A DNA stretch of 10,845 nucleotides from Xanthobacteraceae bacterium (GTDB taxonomy: Bacteria > Pseudomonadota > Alphaproteobacteria > Rhizobiales > Xanthobacteraceae): the NCBI GenBank assembly GCA_030040825.1, contig JASHSY010000269.1, positions 1 to 10,845 of the forward strand, read 5' to 3'. The notes under the pieces were generated by a model. It searched no databases. It was not told where the DNA came from and worked only from the letters and a program-made list of their open reading frames with translations. Position numbers and translations under genes: made by a program. Below, one piece after another: positions 7,017 to 10,845 of the stretch (within the stretch, counting starts at the first letter, position 1; the number at the start of each line of letters is the position of its first letter).

Positions 7017-7208
7017 TTAATCGATCCGGCGCGCCTCTTCGGGCAGCATGATCGGGATGCCGTCGCGGATCGGATAAGCAAGTTTGGCCGCACGCGAGAT
7101 TAATTCTTGCTTGCCGGCGTCATATTCGAGTGGCGTCTTCGTCACCGGGCAGACCAGAATCTCCAAAAGCTTAGGATCGATCGTGTCGGCGGGATGATCG
7201 GATGACAT
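7017..7208 (-). CDS. Trm112 family (UPF0434/YcaR-like) small protein
   Basis: This 63-residue protein matches the bacterial Trm112/YcaR family by its core: KLLEILVCPVTKTPLEYD, then AKLAYPIRDGIPIMLPEEAR. Eukaryotic and archaeal Trm112 proteins activate methyltransferases; the bacterial homologues are poorly understood. Only one cysteine (C20) is present, so the four-cysteine zinc site of eukaryotic Trm112 is absent, as is common in bacterial forms. The start is ATG 7208 with GGAG (plus-strand 7216-7219) seven bases upstream. The frame stays open to 7244, but the extra residues are unlike the family. It follows the LON-domain gene on the same strand after a composite repeat. Confidence 0.9.
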   Translation of the reverse strand: MSSDHPADTIDPKLLEILVCPVTKTPLEYDAGKQELISRAAKLAYPIRDGIPIMLPEEARRID

Positions 7209-7249
7209 GCTGAATCTCCAGCTTAGCCTACTCTTGCGTACCACTTTTA

Positions 7250-7397
7250 GTCATTGCGAGCGAAGCGAAGCAATCCAGCCTTTGCCGCATCCCCTGGATT
7301 GCTTCCGGCCCACGCGCTCCGCGCTTCGGCAGGCTCGTACCGTCCGAAGCTCGCAGAGCGAGCGTAGGAGGGTCGTCGCTAAGCGCCCCGCAATGAC
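7250..7397. repeat. Composite dispersed palindromic repeat, family C
   Basis: This is a 148-bp intergenic element between the Trm112-like and LON-domain genes. Its ends GTCATTGCG (7250-7258) and CGCAATGAC (7389-7397) are perfect inverted repeats. Within it, GAAGCAATCCAG (7267-7278) pairs over 12 bp with CTGGATTGCTTC (7294-7305). A second module follows: GCTTCGG (7323-7329) pairs with CCGAAGC (7344-7350), then GCTCGC (7349-7354) with GCGAGC (7358-7363). The two-module structure looks like one repeat inserted into another. It is noncoding; the open frames across it are low-complexity artefacts. Confidence 0.8.
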
Positions 7398-7400
7398 GAT

Positions 7401-8075
7401 CTACTGCAGCGGCGTCTCGCCGCTTTCGCCTTTGGCCAGTTCGATCTCGGTGACGGCGACGAGAATCTCGGCACGGGTTTTCAAATCCGGGGCTTCGAGT
7501 AGCGCTTGCTTTTCGGCGGCCCCGTAAGGCGACATCATCGCCAGCGCATTGACCAGAGCTTCGTTCGGGGCGTTTTCGATCCCTTCCCAGTCGGCTTTGA
7601 GATTGTTGACCTTGAGGAATTCGGCAAGCGTGCGCAGCAGCGTCTTGCGGTCGACCTCGTCCTCGCCTTTGCGTGCGGTGAAGTCCGCAACAAATGGCGC
7701 ATAGGTCACGCGGCACTGCCGGTATGGCGTGCCGAGGGCGAGTTCCTGCTCGACGCGGAAGCGGGAAATGCCGGTAAGCTGGATCAGGTAGCGGCCGTCG
7801 CCACTCTCGGCGAGTTGAGTGATGCGGCCGACACAGCCGACCTGGAACAGCTGCGGCTTGTTTGGATCAGGTCCGGCGTGGACCGGATCGGGCTGGATCA
7901 TCCCGATCAAGCGGGTGCCGGACCGCATGGCGTCGTCGATCATCGCCAGATAGCGCGGCTCGAAAATGTTGAGCGGCATTTGTCCGCGTGGCAGCAGCAG
8001 TGCGCCCGGCAGCGGAAAGATCGCGATCACGCCGGGGAGGTCGTCAGGCCCCTTGTAGATCGCATTAATGGACAT
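7401..8075 (-). CDS. LON peptidase substrate-binding domain protein
   Basis: This 224-residue protein consists of a stand-alone Lon N-terminal (substrate-recognition) domain, without the AAA+ and protease parts of Lon. Typical elements are IAIFPLPGALLLPRGQMPLNIFEPRY (about 17-42), the GTRLIGMIQP strand (about 53-62), VGCVGRITQ (about 79-87) and the RYLIQLTGISRFRV strand (about 95-108). Function in bacteria is unproven; a role in binding unfolded clients or an adaptor role is inference. Start ATG 8075 has GGAG (plus-strand 8082-8085) upstream. It lies 164 bp after cnoX, the gap being filled by repeat A copy 2. The neighbourhood of CnoX, LON-domain and Trm112-like genes is one I associate with Rhizobiales. 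Confidence 0.9.
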   Translation of the reverse strand: MSINAIYKGPDDLPGVIAIFPLPGALLLPRGQMPLNIFEPRYLAMIDDAMRSGTRLIGMIQPDPVHAGPDPNKPQLFQVGCVGRITQLAESGDGRYLIQLTGISRFRVEQELALGTPYRQCRVTYAPFVADFTARKGEDEVDRKTLLRTLAEFLKVNNLKADWEGIENAPNEALVNALAMMSPYGAAEKQALLEAPDLKTRAEILVAVTEIELAKGESGETPLQ

Positions 8076-8099
8076 GCCATACTCCGCCTGCCATTGCCC

Positions 8100-8230
8100 T
8101 TCATCCGGAGGTGCCCGCGCACTGGACGGGCCTCGAAGGATGCCGCTGCGGGCCGTCGCCCTTCGAGCCTCGCGATAGCGCCCCGAAGACGCGCGTAAAC
8201 GCGCTCATGGCTCGCACCTCAGGGTGTGAC
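8100..8230. repeat. Dispersed palindromic repeat, family A copy 2
   Basis: This is the second copy of the family at 6119-6253, located between the cnoX and LON-domain genes. Its ends are TTCATCCGGAGGTGC (8100-8114) and GCACCTCAGGGTGTGAC (8214-8230). CCTCGAAGG (8131-8139) pairs with CCTTCGAG (8160-8167), and CGAGCC (8164-8169) can pair with GGCTCG (8209-8214). The 20-bp module at 8186-8205 is identical to copy 1. The central loop (8140-8159) matches the reverse complement of the copy 1 loop rather than its direct sequence. Confidence 0.85.
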
Positions 8231-8239
8231 GGTGCGGGC

Positions 8240-9139
8240 TCAAGCGAACAGGACCGAGGACAGCCGCTTGCGCCCCTCGATGGTGGCTTCGTCGGTCGGA
8301 CCCCACGCATCGAAAAACTGCACCAGCTGTTTGCGGGCGCCGTCGTCATTCCATTTACGGTCGCGCTTGACGATAGTCATGAGCTGTTCGACAGCGTCGA
8401 GCCGTCGGCCCTTGCCGTTGAGCGCCAGCGCGAGGTCAAACCGCGCTTGATGATCGGTCGGGTTGGCGGCAACCTTCAGTTCCAGTTCGGCGAGCGGGCC
8501 GACTGCTTTCGCCTGTTCGGTAAGCTGCAGCGCTGCTTGCGCCGCGGCGACCGCCGGATCGTTGCGCTTTGCTTCCGGGATCATGGCCAGCGTCTGCCGC
8601 GCCTGGTCAAGAGCGCCGACCTCGACGTGCGAACGCGCCAATCCGGCGAGCGCCGCCACGTTGGTGTTGTCCTCGGCAAGAAGCTGCGCGTAGAGTGCGG
8701 CCGCACCGGCGGCATCGCCCTCGGCCAAAGCCGTCTCGGCGGCGTTGAGCAGATCCTTGGTCTCGCTGCCGATGCTGCCTTTGGTGAGGCGTTCGAGGAA
8801 CGCCATGACCTGGCTCTCTGGCAACGCGCCCATAAAGCCGTCGGCCGGCTGGCCGTTGACGAAGGCGATTACGGCCGGAATCGACTGGATGCCCATCTGG
8901 CTGGCGACTTGCGGATGCTCGTCGATATTCATTTTGACGAGCTTGACCTTGCCCTTGGCGGCGCGTGCCGCCTTTTCAAGGATCGGCGTGAGCTGTTTGC
9001 ACGGGCCGCACCATGGCGCCCAGAAATCGACCAATACCGGCTGCTGCTTCGATTCTTCGAGGACATCTTTCACGAAGCTCTGCGTGGTCGTCTCCTTGAC
9101 CAGCGCATCCGCTGCGGCAGGCTGGGTTTGCTGCAACAT
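8240..9139 (-). CDS. cnoX: CnoX-type chaperedoxin (thioredoxin fold plus TPR), YbbN family
   Basis: This 299-residue cytoplasmic protein couples a thioredoxin domain with C-terminal TPR repeats. The CnoX/YbbN family protects proteins from aggregation under oxidative stress, works with GroEL in E. coli, and forms mixed disulfides. The thioredoxin domain (about 15-118) has WAPWCGPCKQL with C44 and C47 and cis-proline P88 in QSIPAV. Residues about 125-299 are alanine-rich TPR-like helices, for example EGDAAGAAALYAQLLAEDNTNVAALAGLARSHVE (in part) and the closing RKWNDDGARKQLVQFFDAWG. The intact CGPC contrasts with E. coli CnoX, which has lost the classical motif. ATG 9139 is preferred because MLQQ begins the family-like sequence. 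The frame runs to 9226 with a basic, non-family extension. GGAAGG lies 12 bases upstream. Confidence 0.92.
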   Translation of the reverse strand: MLQQTQPAAADALVKETTTQSFVKDVLEESKQQPVLVDFWAPWCGPCKQLTPILEKAARAAKGKVKLVKMNIDEHPQVASQMGIQSIPAVIAFVNGQPADGFMGALPESQVMAFLERLTKGSIGSETKDLLNAAETALAEGDAAGAAALYAQLLAEDNTNVAALAGLARSHVEVGALDQARQTLAMIPEAKRNDPAVAAAQAALQLTEQAKAVGPLAELELKVAANPTDHQARFDLALALNGKGRRLDAVEQLMTIVKRDRKWNDDGARKQLVQFFDAWGPTDEATIEGRKRLSSVLFA

Positions 9140-9196
9140 CGCCTTGATACGCCTTCCTTTTTGGCTCGTGGGAGCCGCAATTGCCCGTTTCGCTTC

Positions 9197-9226
9197 ATTA
9201 AATGGGCATATGCGGTCCGAATGCAA
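9197..9226 (-). promoter_or_regulatory. Possible sigma-70-type promoter of cnoX
   Basis: On the minus strand TTGCAT (plus 9221-9226) is followed after 18 bp by TTTAAT (plus 9197-9202), which matches TATAAT at five of six positions. It sits 58 bp before the cnoX start, in the 106-bp gap after the ProX-like gene. The -35 match is weak (three of six), so this is only a candidate. If real, the cnoX string can be transcribed independently of the editing-protein gene. Confidence 0.35.
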
Positions 9227-9245
9227 TCGGCTCGTGTCGGGCGGG

Positions 9246-9755
9246 TTACACCGAAACCGGCGCGACGCGGGGCGGATGCCCGGCCGCGTCGAGGAATTTA
9301 AGCAGGCCGTCGCGGGAAATCGTCGTGGTTCTGGTATTGGCGAGCGGATGAAAATTCAGCGTCTCGTTCGCCATCATCGCTGCGTCGAGAATGACAGTGA
9401 CCCGGCCGGCCTTGTCGTTGATCGCCGCAAATGGGGTGACCGAGCCGGGCTCCACGCCAAGCGTTTCGCGCAGGAGTTCCGCCGAGCCGAACGAGAAACG
9501 CCCCGACGCACCCAACAGCCGGTGCAGCGATCTGAGCTCGATGCTCGCATCTTCCGGCGCCACCACCAGGAACAGCGCGCCCTTCTTGTCACGCAGGAAC
9601 AGGTTCTTGGTGTGGCCGCCGGCAAGCTTACCGCGCAGCGTGCGCGCCTCCTCAACCGTGAACACCGGCGGGTGGGTGACGGTCTTGTGGGCAATGCCGA
9701 GACTGTCCAAATAAGCAAAAAGCTCGTCCGGCGATGCGGGCATCACGAGTTTCAT
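9246..9755 (-). CDS. Prolyl-tRNA editing protein, ProX/YbaK family
   Basis: This 169-residue protein belongs to the YbaK/ProX superfamily of stand-alone tRNA editing domains. ProX (ProXp-ala) hydrolyses alanine mis-attached to tRNA-Pro; the related YbaK acts on Cys-tRNA-Pro. Visible family features are THPPVFTVEEA (about 27-37), GGHTKNLFLRDKKG (46-59) with conserved K50, LFLVVAPED (61-69), VTPFAAINDKAG (about 114-126) and the C-terminal HPLANTRTTTIS segment. TVEEA plus GGHTKNLFL points to ProXp-ala rather than YbaK. Start ATG 9755 gives a family-sized protein; ATG 9743 is a possible alternative, and neither has a strong ribosome binding site. The frame remains open to 9947, but that extension is a reading across the tRNA gene. 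It is the most upstream gene of the minus-strand string. Confidence 0.88.
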   Translation of the reverse strand: MKLVMPASPDELFAYLDSLGIAHKTVTHPPVFTVEEARTLRGKLAGGHTKNLFLRDKKGALFLVVAPEDASIELRSLHRLLGASGRFSFGSAELLRETLGVEPGSVTPFAAINDKAGRVTVILDAAMMANETLNFHPLANTRTTTISRDGLLKFLDAAGHPPRVAPVSV

Positions 9756-9802
9756 AGGCCGGGCAGGCGCGGTTGCAAAGCGTTTAGGTCTTTGGCATAG
9801 CT

Positions 9803-9832
9803 TGCCCCGCGGCCCAAGCTGATCGAAGTAAT
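9803..9832 (+). promoter_or_regulatory. Possible promoter of tRNA-Gly overlapping an inverted repeat
   Basis: TTGCCC (9803-9808) and AGTAAT (9827-9832) are spaced 18 bp apart and would start transcription near 9839, about 20 bases before the mature tRNA. Each hexamer matches consensus at four of six positions, so support is weak. The strong inverted repeat 9807-9842 covers this promoter from its -35 to its start site. Confidence 0.25.
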
Positions 9833-9842
9833 TGGGCCGTGG
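9807..9842. repeat. 11-bp inverted repeat upstream of tRNA-Gly
   Basis: CCGCGGCCCAA (9807-9817) pairs with TTGGGCCGTGG (9832-9842) around a 14-nt loop, with ten Watson-Crick pairs and one G-T pair. The core CGGCCCAA / TTGGGCCG is perfect over 8 bp. Neither side is followed by a T run, so it does not look like an intrinsic terminator. It may be an operator or a cruciform/RNA hairpin in the divergent region between the ProX-like gene and the tRNA. Confidence 0.6.
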
Positions 9843-9859
9843 CGTTACCCTTTGCGGAT

Positions 9860-9934
9860 GCGGGTGTAGCTCAGGGGTAGAGCACAACCTTGCCAAGGTT
9901 GGGGTCGAGGGTTCGAATCCCTTCGCCCGCTCCA
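9860..9934 (+). tRNA. tRNA-Gly (anticodon GCC)
   Basis: A complete cloverleaf is visible. The acceptor stem GCGGGTG (9860-9866) pairs with CGCCCGC (9924-9930), with one G-T. The D stem is GCTC/GAGC. The anticodon arm CAACC-TTGCCAA-GGTTG carries anticodon GCC at 9892-9894. The T arm GAGGG-TTCGAAT-CCCTT has the TTCGAAT loop. The discriminator is T 9931, and CCA is genomically encoded at 9932-9934. This tRNA reads GGC and GGU. It is divergent from the ProX-like gene and convergent with the phosphate permease gene. Confidence 0.98.
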
Positions 9935-9966
9935 AATTAAGCCACATGGTTCAAGCTGAGACGGGC

Positions 9967-9997
9967 GCGGTGCGGGTCGCGTGCCGCTATTTCGTTT
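9967..9997 (+). terminator. Likely intrinsic terminator of tRNA-Gly
   Basis: GCGGTGC (9967-9973) pairs with GTGCCGC (9981-9987) around a 7-nt loop, with five Watson-Crick and two G-U pairs. The tail TATTTCGTTT (9988-9997) is T-rich. It starts 33 bases after the tRNA 3' end on the same strand. The tail overlaps the permease stop codon by two bases. Confidence 0.5.
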
Positions 9998-10845
9998 AAT
10001 GCGAAACGAACCTGACAACGGCATAGCACAGTGCGGCCATCGCGCCTGAGGCCGGCAGCGTGACAATCCAGGCGATCACGATGTTGGCCGCAATATTCCA
10101 GCGGACGGCGGAGACTTTGCGCGCTGCGCCCACGCCGATAATCGCGCCTGTCACGGTGTGAGTGGTGGAGACGGGAATCCCCAAATACGTTGCAGCGAAC
10201 AGCATGATGGCGCCGCCGGCCGAGGCGCAACAGCCCTGCACCGGCGTCATTCGGGTAATTTTCGATCCCACCGTCCGGACAATCCGCCAGCCGCCGATCA
10301 GCGTGCCAAGTCCGATGGCAGCCTGGCACGCTATGACGACCCAGAACGGCACGTAAAACTCGCTGCCGAGCCTGCCTTGCGAAAACAGCAGCACGGCAAT
10401 GATGCCCATGGTCTTCTGCGCGTCGTTGCCGCCATGACCGAGCGAGATGAGGGATGCCGCCGCAAACTGAAGCCACTGGAAAACCGGCTCGACAGCGCGC
10501 GGATTGGTCCGCGCAAAAGCCCAGGACACAGCGAGGATCAAAGCCAAGGCGACGAAAAAGCCGAACAGGGGCGACAATACGATGAACGCGCCGGTGGTCA
10601 GCAGGCCGCCCCAGACGATAGCGCCGACGCCTGCTTTCGTCAGGCCGGCCCCGACCAGTCCGCCGATCAGTGCATGCGAACTGCTGGACGGGATCCCAAC
10701 CGCCCAAGTGATGAGATTCCATATGATCGCACCGGTGAGCGCACCGAAAATCACCTGCGCGTCGATGGTGTCGGCTGAGACAATGCCGACGCCGACCGTT
10801 CGCGCGACGTGAACGCCAAAAACCAGGAAAGCGATAAAATTGAAA
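9996..10845 (-). CDS. pit: PiT family inorganic phosphate permease, C-terminal part (5' truncated by window)
   Basis: This is an inner-membrane, proton-coupled low-affinity phosphate transporter of the PiT family. Reading leftwards from the edge, 282 residues are visible, about 50 fewer than a typical short bacterial PiT. The sequence before GTG 10754 (FNFIAFLVFGVHVARTVG) is already PiT-like, so the true start is off the right edge. The diagnostic duplicated motifs are present: GIPSSSSHALIGG, then GHGGNDAQKTMGI, then GIPVSTTHTVTGA. Many hydrophobic segments are spread throughout. The stop is TAA at 9998-9996. A PhoU-like DUF47 partner often precedes such genes and would lie outside the window. 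An inverted repeat TTCGTTT / AAACGAA (9991-10010) covers the last codons and the stop. Confidence 0.93.
   Translation of the reverse strand, partial: FNFIAFLVFGVHVARTVGVGIVSADTIDAQVIFGALTGAIIWNLITWAVGIPSSSSHALIGGLVGAGLTKAGVGAIVWGGLLTTGAFIVLSPLFGFFVALALILAVSWAFARTNPRAVEPVFQWLQFAAASLISLGHGGNDAQKTMGIIAVLLFSQGRLGSEFYVPFWVVIACQAAIGLGTLIGGWRIVRTVGSKITRMTPVQGCCASAGGAIMLFAATYLGIPVSTTHTVTGAIIGVGAARKVSAVRWNIAANIVIAWIVTLPASGAMAALCYAVVRFVSH

Noticed and set aside
6115..8239. CRISPR array or IS remnant made of the repeated palindromes
   Set aside because: Copies are few, widely spaced and from three families, with no regular spacers, transposase sequence or target duplication visible.
9140..9226. 29-residue N-terminal extension of CnoX
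   Set aside because: It is basic and non-family sequence, and a -10-like TTTAAT lies within it, so ATG 9139 is the better start.
8111..9301. Long 396-residue plus-strand frame opposite cnoX
   Set aside because: It is antisense to a clearly recognisable CnoX. Long shadow frames are common in GC-rich coding DNA, and its start lies in repeat A.
9756..9947. N-terminal extension of the ProX-like frame containing GFEPSTPTLARLCSTPELHP
   Set aside because: It is also antisense translation of the tRNA-Gly gene. The family-like protein begins at ATG 9755.
9845..10066. Minus-strand frame with RRDSNPRPQPWQGCALPLSY
   Set aside because: This is the well-known false protein produced by translating the complement of a tRNA gene; it overlaps tRNA-Gly at 9860-9934.

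Overview
The window is GC-rich chromosomal DNA from an alphaproteobacterium, most likely a Rhizobiales relative of Bradyrhizobium, Rhodopseudomonas or Pseudolabrys. I infer this from the protein families, the box-type benzoate gene, the CGPC-containing CnoX, and the dispersed palindromic repeats, which resemble ones I remember from that group. No database search was possible.

Left part (1-2160): the 3' end of boxB (benzoyl-CoA epoxidase, aerobic benzoate catabolism) converges on a Dps ferritin gene. Upstream of dps on the same minus strand is a creatininase-family amidohydrolase. It is divergent, with only 63 bp between starts, from a three-gene ABC importer.

Middle (2161-6114): an NMT1/ThiY/SsuA-type periplasmic binding protein, an ATPase and a permease are arranged as one operon, with an ATGA overlap between the last two. 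A 114-bp leader follows, then a class V aminotransferase of the serine-glyoxylate type. The leader can form a hairpin whose loop is complementary to the sequence next to, and partly including, the ribosome binding site. It is the most interesting unexplained structure here.

Right part (6115-9755): a minus-strand string of ProX-like tRNA editing protein, CnoX thioredoxin-TPR chaperedoxin, LON substrate-binding-domain protein, Trm112-like protein and glutathione S-transferase, listed in transcription order. It is mostly protein and translation quality control. Its gaps, and the gap after the aminotransferase, hold four palindromic repeat elements of three families. Two copies of one family (6119-6253 and 8100-8230) differ by an apparent inversion of their central stem-loop relative to a conserved 20-bp module.

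End (9756-10845): a tRNA-Gly(GCC) gene sits behind a strong inverted repeat and ahead of a likely intrinsic terminator. A PiT phosphate permease gene converges on it and runs off the window's right edge.

I found no CRISPR array, insertion sequence, phage gene or obvious defence system. Most of the window is ordinary core or metabolic genome. The novelty candidates are the aminotransferase leader, the mosaic repeats, and the pairing of a creatininase-family enzyme with a pyrimidine-type importer.
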